Under the pieces are notes generated by a model that saw only the letters and a list, made by a program, of their open reading frames with translations, was not told the DNA's origin and did not search any database. Both the position numbers and the translations under genes were made by a program. From Chitinophagales bacterium (lineage in GTDB: Bacteria > Bacteroidota > Bacteroidia > Chitinophagales > Saprospiraceae), in contig JAAFJT010000006.1 of NCBI GenBank assembly GCA_013298955.1, forward strand, positions 1-64,000: 64,000 nt of DNA. The letters are read 5' to 3'. Within the stretch, counting starts at the first letter, position 1; every line of letters starts with the position of its first letter. Positions 1 through 9,498 of the stretch are shown here, piece after piece.

Positions 1-125
1 AATGCAACTTTTTTTAGCATTTAATTTAATTAAACACAAAGTGTTTTATATTAAAAACAGCCTTTTGACTCTTATTGATAATCAATCTTTTACAAGTAAC
101 TCTTTTTTTTAATCCAGTAATATAA

Positions 126-812
126 GGCGAGTTTAAAGAATTAGAAATCAATGTTATCAGTACATTAATAATTTGGGTTTTATGGTATAGTTTGATAGGT
201 TCTTTGATAGGCTTCGCTTTCGGTTTTGTACCTTACTTTGATATGGGTTTTAGTGGAAAAGAAAGTGATGCAATTTTTTGTCAAAATTCTAAAGCGTATA
301 TTTTAGGGATAGAGTGGGATTACTGCAAGAATGGATTATGGAAGAATACCAAAGGCTATTTAGAAGAATTGAGTAAAAAAGATGCAAGTCTAAGTGATTG
401 GTGGATGCATTTTGTATTAGCTGGAACCCGTAGTGTTGCGGAATCTTTTTTGACCTCTTTTTTGTTTATTAGTTACGAGTGCATCAAAGCATCTAAAATA
501 GTTGCTAATGCGCGAATAAAAGCAGAACAAGACAAAAAAACGGCGGAAGATTTACGAATTGTCGCAGAGAAAGGCAAAAAAACGGCAGAAGATTTGCGAA
601 TTGTTGCGGAAAAAGAAAAAGAAAAAGCAGAATTGTTTAGGGATGCTTTAAATCATGAGGAATGGTTTCATTTTTCAAGTAATATTTTTAGTCATGCTGT
701 AGAAGTGGTATCGAATATAACTCAAAATTCTGATAAAGAGGAAGAACAACAGTTAAAAACTTATTTGAATGGATTAGCTCAATTATTTCGATATAAAAAT
801 GCTCATTCTTGA
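126..812 (+). CDS. hypothetical membrane/coiled-coil protein, possibly 5'-truncated
   Basis: ORF 192..812 begins at TTG; the frame is open back to nt 126 with hydrophobic sequence (INVISTLIIWVLWYSLIGSLIGFAFGF) but no ATG. 14-aa tandem repeat KKTAEDLRIVAEKG/KKTAEDLRIVAEKE. Confidence 0.5.
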   Translation, partial: GEFKELEINVISTLIIWVLWYSLIGSLIGFAFGFVPYFDMGFSGKESDAIFCQNSKAYILGIEWDYCKNGLWKNTKGYLEELSKKDASLSDWWMHFVLAGTRSVAESFLTSFLFISYECIKASKIVANARIKAEQDKKTAEDLRIVAEKGKKTAEDLRIVAEKEKEKAELFRDALNHEEWFHFSSNIFSHAVEVVSNITQNSDKEEEQQLKTYLNGLAQLFRYKNAHS

Positions 813-999
813 AGAAAATAAACTTTCATATCAAGAGGTTGAATATGAATATAAGGATATTGTATGTGTCATAAGCAGCAATAGTATTAACACCATTTAC
901 TTGAAAAATAAAGATACCGTTCCGATTAGAGCCAATCACATCGCACTAACAGCTTTTGAAAATCAATCCAGTTTTATTAAAATTGCTAAGGGCTCGTAA
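799..999 (+). CDS. small protein resembling a truncated LytTR DNA-binding domain
   Basis: 66 aa; YKDIVCVISSNSINTIYLKN...FIKIAKG is reminiscent of LytTR; overlaps the upstream stop by 14 nt. Confidence 0.35.
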   Translation: MLILEENKLSYQEVEYEYKDIVCVISSNSINTIYLKNKDTVPIRANHIALTAFENQSSFIKIAKGS

Positions 1000-1163
1000 C
1001 AGAGTCCATAAATTTGTACAAACTTACAGAATATTGCACATTAATAGTGTCAATTGCTCTAAAAGTACAAGTTTAGTAAAAATGACAGAAAAATGACAAA
1101 AAAAAATCGAATCTTTGAGAATCGAAGTTCTAACTTTGTGTTGAATTTAAAGAGAACCGAATC

Positions 1164-2375
1164 ATGAAATCCATCCAAGTACGATTAGAATTCAATAATG
1201 AGAAACGGAGTCTTGCGGCACAGCATGCAGGGACGGCTCGTTATGCGTACAATTGGGGGTTAGCAAAGAGTCAAAAAGCACATCAATTGGGTCTGAAACG
1301 CCCGACGGCGGTTGATTTGCATAAAGAGTGGGTCGTTTTCAAACATACGGAAGCGACTTGGGCAGCCTCGGTCTCGAAATGCGCTCCTCAAGAAGCGTTT
1401 CGGCATTTAAATACCGCCTATCAACGTGCCTTTAAAATGAAACACGTCCGACTGCCGAAATTTAAAAAGAAAGGTCAAAAAGATAGTTTTTATTTGGAAG
1501 GGAGCATTCATTTGAAAGGCAATCGCATCCAATTGCCTAAATTGGGCTGGGTGAAATGCAGTGAAACGTTGCCACAGGGCGTTGTAGTGAAAAATGTCAC
1601 GGTTTCTCGACAAGCGGAACATTGGTTTGTCAGTTTTAAAATGCCTCATTCTAAATCGGTACCAACGATTGATAATCAATCGATTATAGGCGTAGATTTG
1701 GGTATCAAGACGCTTGCAACGTTGAGCGATGGACAAACAATAGCGAATCTACGCCCTTATCGCCAACACAAACGGAAACTTCGTTTGGCACAGCGACAAG
1801 CGAGTAAAAAATATATCAAAGGAAAATCAGCTAAAGAGCAAAGTCACAATTATCAAAAGGCGCAAGCCAACGTAGCGAAAATTCATTACAAAATTGCGCG
1901 TATTCGCAAAGATGCCCTCCATCAAGTCACGACTCGACTCGCCAAGAACCACCGCGAAGTCGTCATCGAAAATTTGAATATCAAAGGCATGAGCCGCAAC
2001 CACAAATTAGCGTCTGCCATTCTCGACGGCGGTTTTTATGAATTTCGCCGTCAACTCACCTACAAATGTGAATGGTATGGCTCGAAATTGACCATTGTAG
2101 ACCGATTTTATCCTTCGTCCAAGACCTGTTCAGGGTGCCAAAAGGTCAAAAAGGAGTTGTCTTTAAAAGAACGAACCTATTGTTGTGAGCATTGTGGATT
2201 GGCAATCGACCGAGACCTCAATGCTGCCATCAATTTAAGAAATCAGGCGGTGAGTTACACCGTGTCAGCCTGTGGAGTGTTCAAACCACCTAATGACTCG
2301 TTTGTTGGGAACACTGTGAAGCAGGAAGCAGATTGCGAAATTGAAAATGTTCAAGATTGTGTAAGTTCTGTGTAG
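1164..2375 (+). mobile_element. tnpB: IS200/IS605-family TnpB (OrfB) RNA-guided nuclease, no adjacent TnpA
   Basis: 403 aa; RuvC-like motifs GVDLGIKTLA, VIENLNIKGM, DRDLNAAINL and zinc finger CSGC...CCEHC all present. Confidence 0.92.
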
Positions 2376-2472
2376 CGGATATTAGGGTTTTTGCTGCAAA
2401 TAGAGGTCTATTAGAAACATGAATAATGAATTCGAACTAAAACTGTAATTTTTTTGGATAGAAATGTGTACA

Positions 2473-2527
2473 AAAATTTTAATAGCGAATGGAGGATTTA
2501 AAATCCTCCATTCGCTGTTAAAATTTT
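2473..2527. repeat. 27-bp inverted repeat hairpin (D-type), between convergent genes
   Basis: AAAATTTTAATAGCGAATGGAGGATTT-A-AAATCCTCCATTCGCTGTTAAAATTTT, one mismatch. Confidence 0.9.
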
Positions 2528-2554
2528 CGATTGCCAATATTGTATAAATTAAAA

Positions 2555-2899
2555 TTATTCATCGTCAGATGGATTATAATACAATTTATATTCTTTCAAC
2601 GCTTTATCAATTTGTCGGTCGCTGACCTTCCACTTTGGAATAAACCCATTTTTATCAATGTCCAATTCCACATAATCGCCCCCTTGCTTCGGGAAAAAAT
2701 CGGGAACATAACCGCGATAATAGCAGAATGGTCCATCTACGGTTTCAAATTGGATGATACAGCAATCTGCCGTTTTGTAATTGGTGTAAACGGCATGTTT
2801 AAAAAGCCAATTGTCAACTTTCATGGTGTGAAGGTTGATGCTCAAAGTACTTGCAGAATCTTCAAATAGAATGTGCATTTTTTGATATTTTTTGTTCAT
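2555..2899 (-). CDS. hypothetical protein
   Basis: ORF 2555..2950; likely ATG start MNKKYQKMHILFEDS at 2899. Confidence 0.6.
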   Translation of the reverse strand: MNKKYQKMHILFEDSASTLSINLHTMKVDNWLFKHAVYTNYKTADCCIIQFETVDGPFCYYRGYVPDFFPKQGGDYVELDIDKNGFIPKWKVSDRQIDKALKEYKLYYNPSDDE

Positions 2900-3146
2900 T
2901 ACCTGTTTTGATTTTGTTTTAGAAAAAATTACTAAATTTCTAATTATCAATGATACTTAAAAATAAAATTAACGCGGCAAAGATAAGCATGACAATTCTT
3001 TTTGACAAATTATTTAAAACATAAAGTTTGTATTGATATAAAAAAAAACATTATCTGTAAAACAAATAATTGAATAAACGCACAACGATTATTTCTTTTT
3101 TTTCAAAAAAAACCAAGTAAAAATTTGGAGAATTAAAAAAAGACAC

Positions 3147-3154
3147 TACTTTTG
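3147..3154 (+). promoter_or_regulatory. Bacteroidota-type -7 box TACTTTTG directly before the lacI-family gene
   Basis: Matches TAnnTTTG; ends 5 nt before the GTG start. Confidence 0.5.
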
Positions 3155-3159
3155 CCTTT

Positions 3160-4179
3160 GTGAAGCCAAAAAAGAAAATTTTATTAAAAGACATTGCTCT
3201 GGAAGTTGGGGTATCAACTGCATTAGTGTCTTATGTGTTGAACAATCAGAAGGAAAATCGCATCGGCAAAGAGGTGGCAGATAAAATCAGAAAAGTAGCC
3301 AAAGAACTGAATTATCAGCCGAATCAGATTGCGAAAAGCCTTAAAATGCAAAAAACGCATACGATTGGGTTGATTGTGGCGGATATTGCCAATCCATTTT
3401 CATCTCAATTAGCGCGAATTATCGAAGACGAAGCGAAAAAAAAGGGATATACCGTTATTTTTGGCAGTTCAGATGAAAAGGTTGACAAAATGCAAGATTT
3501 GATTAATGTATTATTGAATCGGCAAGTCGATGGTTTCATTATTGCGGCGGTGGAGCAGTCGGAAGTGGCAATCGAACAATTGGATACAAATGGCGTTCCG
3601 TTTGTACTCATAGACCGTTATTTTCCGAATCAACCTTTCCCTTATGTGGCGATTGATAATTATGGGGCAGCCTTTACAGCCGTTTCGCATTTGGCGGGTC
3701 GGGGCAAGAAAAAAATCGGTTTGATTACTTATGAGACGAGTTTATTTCACCTTTTGGAACGAAAACGCGGGTATAGAGCCGCTTTGCTGTATGAAAATTT
3801 GGAAGATGATAAACATTTAGTGCATGAAGTGACGATTGATTCGACTCAACAAGATGTAAAACAAGGGATTCGACGCTTATTGCTAACCGAAAATCCCGCA
3901 GATGCTTTGTTATTTGGCAGCAATACCCTTGCAATGTATGGCTTAAAAGCGATTCGGGATTTAAATATCTTGATTCCTGAACAGGTCGCAGTAGTCACTT
4001 TTGATGAAACCGATACTTACAATCTTTTCTATGTGCCTTTAACGTATATCAAACAGCCTTTGGCTGAAATCGGGAAACAAGCTACTGAAGCACTTTTAAA
4101 GTGCCTTCAAGAACATCAACCTTTAACTTTGCAGGTCAATTTAAACGCTGAGTTGGTCGTGCAAAAGTCTTCAATGTAA
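3160..4179 (+). CDS. LacI family transcriptional regulator
   Basis: N-terminal HTH (LLKDIALEVGVSTALVSYVLNN) and periplasmic-binding-like domain; GTG start. Confidence 0.92.
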   Translation: MKPKKKILLKDIALEVGVSTALVSYVLNNQKENRIGKEVADKIRKVAKELNYQPNQIAKSLKMQKTHTIGLIVADIANPFSSQLARIIEDEAKKKGYTVIFGSSDEKVDKMQDLINVLLNRQVDGFIIAAVEQSEVAIEQLDTNGVPFVLIDRYFPNQPFPYVAIDNYGAAFTAVSHLAGRGKKKIGLITYETSLFHLLERKRGYRAALLYENLEDDKHLVHEVTIDSTQQDVKQGIRRLLLTENPADALLFGSNTLAMYGLKAIRDLNILIPEQVAVVTFDETDTYNLFYVPLTYIKQPLAEIGKQATEALLKCLQEHQPLTLQVNLNAELVVQKSSM

Positions 4180-4229
4180 TTTTTTTAATCGATTTGTTGT
4201 GCTAAAATTTACTTTAAATTAATATGTTT

Positions 4230-4256
4230 AATCGTTTAAATCTTTTTTAAACGATT
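4230..4256. promoter_or_regulatory. candidate LacI-family operator (inverted repeat)
   Basis: AATCGTTTAA-7nt-TTAAACGATT upstream of the -7-like box TATTTTTG (4276-4283) of the PfkB gene. Confidence 0.5.
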
Positions 4257-4310
4257 CAGCAAACAAACTTTTGTCTATTTTTGTATCTTTTGTGGTTCAA
4301 ATTTTCTAAA

Positions 4311-5216
4311 ATGTTTCAAAAAAAACAATATATCTGTAGTTTTGGGGAAGTCTTGTGGGATATTTTCCCTTCAGGCAAACTACCTGGTGGTGCGCCTATG
4401 AATTTTGCGATTGGCATTCAAAATCTTGGGATTCCTACGGTCATGTTGAGTCGGGTTGGCAAAGACGAATTGGGTGTAGCGTTGCAAGATTTTTTAAAAA
4501 GTAAAAATTGTACGACGGATTACATTCAAGTCGATGCGCAATGTGCCACAGGGATTGTACAAGTGACCGCCACTTCAACAGGCGAAAATCAGTATGAAAT
4601 CGTTCAAAATTCGGCATGGGATTACATGGAAGTAACGCCGCAAGCCCGTAAAATCGTTCAAAATGCTTTTGCGATTGCCTATGGAACGCTTTCTTGTCGA
4701 AATGAAGTGTCTAAAAATGCCCTATTAAATTTGTTAAAAGACGCACCTATCAAAATTTTTGATGTTAATTTCCGCCCACCTTTCTACACGCAAACCTTAG
4801 TGGAAGCCCTGATGCAGCCTGCCGACATCGTAAAAATGAATGATGAAGAACTTCATATTATGAGTAATTGGTATGATATGTCCAAAAAAACAGAACAGGA
4901 ACAAATGCGGTATCTTAAAAACAAGTTTGGTTTAGATAAAATCGTCGTGACCAAAGGTGCGAATGGTGCTGCGTTGTTGGACAATACAGGTTATCACACG
5001 TCCAAAGGTTTTAAAGTGCAAGTGGTGGATACCGTCGGAAGTGGCGATGCGTTTTTAGCCGGTTTTTTAAAAAGTTTTTATTTTGACCATGCGACTCCAC
5101 AAGCCGCTTTGCGATTTGCTTGCGCTCTTGGTGCGTTAGTTGCGACCCATAAAGGAGCGAATCCGATTCTAAATCAATCACATATACATCAAATTTTTAA
5201 ACAAAATGAAGAATAA
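4311..5216 (+). CDS. PfkB family carbohydrate kinase (fructokinase-like)
   Basis: GEVLWDIFPSGKLPGGAPMNFA and DTVGSGDAFLAGF motifs; ORF 4281..5216, ATG at 4311. Confidence 0.88.
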   Translation: MFQKKQYICSFGEVLWDIFPSGKLPGGAPMNFAIGIQNLGIPTVMLSRVGKDELGVALQDFLKSKNCTTDYIQVDAQCATGIVQVTATSTGENQYEIVQNSAWDYMEVTPQARKIVQNAFAIAYGTLSCRNEVSKNALLNLLKDAPIKIFDVNFRPPFYTQTLVEALMQPADIVKMNDEELHIMSNWYDMSKKTEQEQMRYLKNKFGLDKIVVTKGANGAALLDNTGYHTSKGFKVQVVDTVGSGDAFLAGFLKSFYFDHATPQAALRFACALGALVATHKGANPILNQSHIHQIFKQNEE

Positions 5217-6525
5217 CAAACTCTTACTTTGGTCGCTCACCGTTGCTTTATGCGGACTTTTGTTCGGATTAGACACAGCAGTTATTTCGGGCGCGGAGCA
5301 AAAAATCCAAAAACTTTGGAATTTATCGCCCGGATTACACGGACTTGCGATTGCAATGGCATTGTACGGAACGGTGTTTGGCTCCATGTTTGGCGGCTGG
5401 TTTGCAGATTTATTGGGTCGGAAACGCGCTCTTTTCTGGGTCGGTTTTGGCTTTTTTGTTTCGTCAATTGGCTCGGCAGTCGCACAGGACGTTTATACCT
5501 TCATGTTATTTCGCTTATTGGGCGGCTTATGTATTGGCGCATCGTCTGTGGTTGCCCCCATTTATATATCCGAAATTGCTCCTGCGAAATCACGCGGTTT
5601 TTTGGTTGCCTTATTCCAATTCAACATCGTTTTTGGGATTATGGCTGCCTATATTTCAAACTATTTATTTCAAAATTCGGGTTCAGAAGATGCTTGGCGG
5701 TGGATGTTAGGAATTGTCGGGATTCCGTCTTTGATTTTCACAATTTTGACCTTATTGATTTCCGAAAGTCCGCGCTGGTTGGCATTGGTGAAAGGCGATA
5801 ACGCTGCTGCAAAAGTCGTGTTAGCCGAAATTGACCCTGCTACTTCCAACGAAACGTTGAAATCTATCTTAGAATCGCAAGCCTCCACTAAAAACCAACC
5901 CACTATTTCCTTTTTTTCAGGCAAATACAATTTACCCATTTTATTATCTTTTTTATTGGCATTTTTCAATCAAGCCTCTGGTATTAACGCCGTTATATAT
6001 TACGCACCGCGTATATTTGAATCAACAGGATTAGGCGCATCTACTGCTTTACTTTCGACCGCAGGGATTGGTTTAATCAACCTTATTTTCACGATGGTAG
6101 GCGTTTCGATGATTGACAAATTAGGTCGTCGCGTGCTAATGTACATTGGTTCAATTGGTTATATAGTATCTTTGGCACTCATAGCAAGAGCCTTTTACAC
6201 CGATTCATTTACAGGAATGACGATTTTTGTATTTATGTTTATCGCGTCACACGCAATTGGACAAGGCGCGGTCATTTGGGTTTTCTTTTCAGAAATCTTT
6301 CCAAATGAAGTGCGGGCGAGTGGACAAGCCTTTGGTTGTTTTGTACACTGGGTTTTTGCGGCGATTATCACGAATGTCTTCCCGATTTTCTCAGCAAAAT
6401 TGGGTGGCGGTCCCATCTTTTTATTTTTCTCGGTGATGATGATTTTCCAATTACTCTATGTTCGTTTTATGATGCCTGAAACAAAAGGCGTTGCGTTAGA
6501 AGACATGCAAACGAGATTTCATTAA
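5206..6525 (+). CDS. MFS sugar porter (sugar/H+ symporter family)
   Basis: GLLFGLDTAVISGA, ISEIAPAKSRG, PETKG motifs; overlaps the kinase gene by 11 nt. Confidence 0.9.
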   Translation: MKNNKLLLWSLTVALCGLLFGLDTAVISGAEQKIQKLWNLSPGLHGLAIAMALYGTVFGSMFGGWFADLLGRKRALFWVGFGFFVSSIGSAVAQDVYTFMLFRLLGGLCIGASSVVAPIYISEIAPAKSRGFLVALFQFNIVFGIMAAYISNYLFQNSGSEDAWRWMLGIVGIPSLIFTILTLLISESPRWLALVKGDNAAAKVVLAEIDPATSNETLKSILESQASTKNQPTISFFSGKYNLPILLSFLLAFFNQASGINAVIYYAPRIFESTGLGASTALLSTAGIGLINLIFTMVGVSMIDKLGRRVLMYIGSIGYIVSLALIARAFYTDSFTGMTIFVFMFIASHAIGQGAVIWVFFSEIFPNEVRASGQAFGCFVHWVFAAIITNVFPIFSAKLGGGPIFLFFSVMMIFQLLYVRFMMPETKGVALEDMQTRFH

Positions 6526-6547
6526 GGCATACAACTTATTCATTATT

Positions 6548-6712
6548 ATGGATTTACAAATAAATCATATCCAACATATTGGCATCCCCGTTACGAATAT
6601 AACGGTTTCAGAAGCCTTTTATGAGCGATTGGGTTTTTAAAAACGTCATGGCTTCCACTTTTGAGCATAAGCCCCGATGGCTAAATATTAGAATTTAATC
6701 AAATATTGTTCT
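6548..6712 (+). pseudogene. remnant of a VOC/glyoxalase-like gene with internal deletion
   Basis: MDLQINHIQHIGIPVTNITVSEAFYERLGF* then, in another frame, SPDG*ILEFNQI, resembling VOC N-terminal and C-terminal (DPDGNxxEFxQ) motifs. Confidence 0.6.
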
Positions 6713-6779
6713 GCAAAAAGGGTATGTTTCGGAAACCTTTAAGGTTTCCGAAACATACCCTTTTTGCAGAACAATATTT
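6701..6779. repeat. 39-bp perfect inverted repeat with 1-nt loop (D-type)
   Basis: AAATATTGTTCTGCAAAAAGGGTATGTTTCGGAAACCTT-T-reverse complement. Confidence 0.95.
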
Positions 6780-6855
6780 TGTCCTCGAAAAGCAATGCGT
6801 AACATGAGTTATTAACAACCATGTTTTTAATATTATTTTTTTTAATAAAAATATA

Positions 6856-7737
6856 TCACTTGTTTTGTTTTTTGATAATTGCTTGCACTTTTGCAAGTGG
6901 AAGTTGAACAACATCCGCGATATGTTCAGGGCTCATCCCAACTAACAGAAGTCTTATCACAACTTCTTGTTTTGTTTTATCAACCGTTTTATTGATAACC
7001 TCCTGTGTATCAATCTCTATATTATGATTTCGACTTGCAATGCTATGTAAATAATTTATATACGCATTGTATTTTTTCCTATCTTCTTCTGAAAGTTTCA
7101 TCACATCCAATTTTTCACTCGCTTCTTGAAGTCCTTTGGCTCGAAAGGAATCTTTGATTTCGGCATTTTTAAGAAAATAAACCCATTCATCTAAGGTATC
7201 ATTGACTTTATTGCGAAACTTCCCTGTTTTAATAATCCAATATTCGGGAAAAATTTCATAAACCTGCGCTTTATCATAGGCTTCTTGCTGCTTTTTGGAG
7301 AGTCCCAACAGGTCGCCTAAATGAAGCCCTTTGAATTGAGTGGTGCCATGATAGACGTAATCTTTACCTTGCCCCAAATCAAAGTAGGCAATCGTAATTG
7401 AAATCACCTTCTTAACCTGTGCATAGGCATCACTTTCTTTCATGTGTTCGGCAATCGACTTGGAAACCCCAAATAAAATGCGATGAAAATAATCATATTC
7501 TTGCGTACTTTGAATCTCAATGATGATGAGTTCTCCATTCGCATTTTCGATGAGAATATCCACACGGTTGAATTTATCATCTTCGGTTTCCTTATTGGCT
7601 TCACTTTCCAGAATTTGCCGAATCAACACATTGTAACCCAACAACTCTGACAAAAAGCCTTCTAAGATGTCGAAATTGGCTTTATGGCGAAGCATTTTTT
7701 TCATCGCCCAATCAAAACGAACTAATTTTTTGGACAT
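6856..7737 (-). CDS. Rpn family recombination-promoting nuclease / PDDEXK_2 putative transposase
   Basis: FDWAMKKMLRHKANFDILEGFLSELLG...RVDILIENANGELIIIEIQ. Confidence 0.85.
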   Translation of the reverse strand: MSKKLVRFDWAMKKMLRHKANFDILEGFLSELLGYNVLIRQILESEANKETEDDKFNRVDILIENANGELIIIEIQSTQEYDYFHRILFGVSKSIAEHMKESDAYAQVKKVISITIAYFDLGQGKDYVYHGTTQFKGLHLGDLLGLSKKQQEAYDKAQVYEIFPEYWIIKTGKFRNKVNDTLDEWVYFLKNAEIKDSFRAKGLQEASEKLDVMKLSEEDRKKYNAYINYLHSIASRNHNIEIDTQEVINKTVDKTKQEVVIRLLLVGMSPEHIADVVQLPLAKVQAIIKKQNK

Positions 7738-7842
7738 AGCATGATTTTTTTACAAAGTTAACTTAAATTAGCACTTAAAGTTTTTTTTGAAAAAATCAAA
7801 AAAACTAAATTTTGCAGTAATTTATCTGTTTTTTGAATTGTT

Positions 7843-9180
7843 TTATGCTCCCAATGCAGCTTTGTACGTTTTCAAACAACGTTCTCGCGCCATCGTATGC
7901 TCTACAATCGGTTTTGGATACGCATTTGTACCCCATTCTGGAATCCATTGTCGAATATAGACTGCATTTTTATCAAATTTTTCGTGTTGGCTTGTCGGAT
8001 TGAAAATGCGAAAATAGGGCGCGGCATCTGTCCCACAACCTGCTGCCCATTGCCAACCACCATTATTACTCGCTAAATCATAATCTAATAATTTTTGCGC
8101 AAAATATAATTCGCCCAAACGCCAATCTATCAACAAATGTTTGGTCAAAAAACTCGCTACCACCATGCGCACCCGATTGTGCATATAGCCTGTTGCATTT
8201 AATTCGCGCATGCCTGCATCCACCAAAGGATAACCTGTTTTGCCCGCACACCATTTTTCAAAATGGGCATCATCATTCAACCATGCTATTTTATCATAAG
8301 CGGGTCGAAACGCGCCTTGCACCACCTGCGGAAAATGATATAAAATAGCAGCATAAAAATCTCGCCAAATCAATTCGTTCAGATATATCTCATTGATTTT
8401 CAACGCATTCAAGGCTTTTGCTCGAATGCTAATCGTCCCAAATCGAAAATGAATGCCCAATTTTGAAGTACCATTCAAGGCAGGAAAATCTCGATTTTTG
8501 TCATAATTTTTAATCAAACCGCGTGTCACCGTTTTTGGTGGGAAGGAAAGGTTGCTTTTTTGAAAACCAATCTGCTCCAAAGTCGGCATTTCAAGTGGAG
8601 TGGTTTTGATAAAATGTTGGAAATATTTTTCAGTAGGGTAAGGGTTTAAATAAAATGAAATGGATTCACCTTGATATTCGGCAAATTGCGTTTCTAATTT
8701 GGCTTTCCATTTTTTAGAATAAGGCGTGAAAATCGTATAAGGTTTGCCATCATCTTTGACAATTTCCTCTTTTTCAAAAATCACATGGTCTTTAAATGTT
8801 TTAAAATCAATTGAATAGGATTGTAATAATTGTTTAATGCTTTCATCTCGCGTTTGCGCATATGGTTCATAATCATGATTCGTATAAACGGTATCAATAA
8901 CATAATCATCCAATAATTGTTGCCAAATTTGCTTCGGTGCGCCATGCAAAACACATAATGTACTGCCAAGTGCTTCTAATTCAAACTTTAATTCGGTTAA
9001 AGTTTGATGAATAAAATCGACACGGGCATCTGCGCGGTCTTCCAATTTATCTAAAATCTGAGTATCCAAAATAAAAATGGGCAAAACAGGATATTTCCCC
9101 TTCAAAGCATGGTACAAACCTGCATTATCTTGCAAACGCAAATCGCGGCGAAACCAAAAAATATTAATTTTATCAATCAT
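7843..9180 (-). CDS. phr: deoxyribodipyrimidine photo-lyase / cryptochrome family
   Basis: MIDKINIFWFRRDLRLQDNAGL..., WRDFYAAILYHFP, MHNRVRMVVASFLTKHL, NNGGWQWAAGCGTDAAPYFRIFNP. N-terminal 40 aa of the listed ORF are translated repeat. Confidence 0.93.
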   Translation of the reverse strand: MIDKINIFWFRRDLRLQDNAGLYHALKGKYPVLPIFILDTQILDKLEDRADARVDFIHQTLTELKFELEALGSTLCVLHGAPKQIWQQLLDDYVIDTVYTNHDYEPYAQTRDESIKQLLQSYSIDFKTFKDHVIFEKEEIVKDDGKPYTIFTPYSKKWKAKLETQFAEYQGESISFYLNPYPTEKYFQHFIKTTPLEMPTLEQIGFQKSNLSFPPKTVTRGLIKNYDKNRDFPALNGTSKLGIHFRFGTISIRAKALNALKINEIYLNELIWRDFYAAILYHFPQVVQGAFRPAYDKIAWLNDDAHFEKWCAGKTGYPLVDAGMRELNATGYMHNRVRMVVASFLTKHLLIDWRLGELYFAQKLLDYDLASNNGGWQWAAGCGTDAAPYFRIFNPTSQHEKFDKNAVYIRQWIPEWGTNAYPKPIVEHTMARERCLKTYKAALGA

Positions 9181-9215
9181 GATTTTTATTTTATAACGAC
9201 AAAGGTATTTTTGCG

Positions 9216-9352
9216 ATACAATGGGAACACAGATAACGCAGATTGGGCGAATTTTCACGGATTTTTTTTGAATTTTCACTAATTTTGCACAGAATTTCAA
9301 AAAAAATCCGCGCTCACCCGCTCAATCCGCGTCATCCGCGTTCCAATTGTAC
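9216..9352. repeat. Family A inverted-repeat element (copy A1)
   Basis: Arms GGGAACACAGATAACGCAGATTGGGCGAATTTTCACGGATTTTTTT / AAAAAAATCCGCGCTCACCCGCTCAATCCGCGTCATCCGCGTTCC. Confidence 0.85.
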
Positions 9353-9498
9353 CCAAAACCACCAACTACTAAACTTGTCGTTAAAAACATCAAAACAGTA
9401 TTTCGGTTCATCAAAACTTTGATTAAATTCGCCCTTCTTCTTTTTTATTTTTTTACAAATCATTGATAATCAATAGTATTTCAAAATATAGAATCGTT

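Noticed and set aside
1164-2375. Treating tnpB as part of a complete IS605 element with defined ends
   Set aside because: No TnpA and no second copy in the window to define LE/RE; the shared TGTACAAA near 1015 and 2468 is too short to be evidence.
5229-5801. 190-aa plus-strand ORF in alternate frame inside the sugar porter
   Set aside because: Shadow ORF of a well-supported MFS gene.
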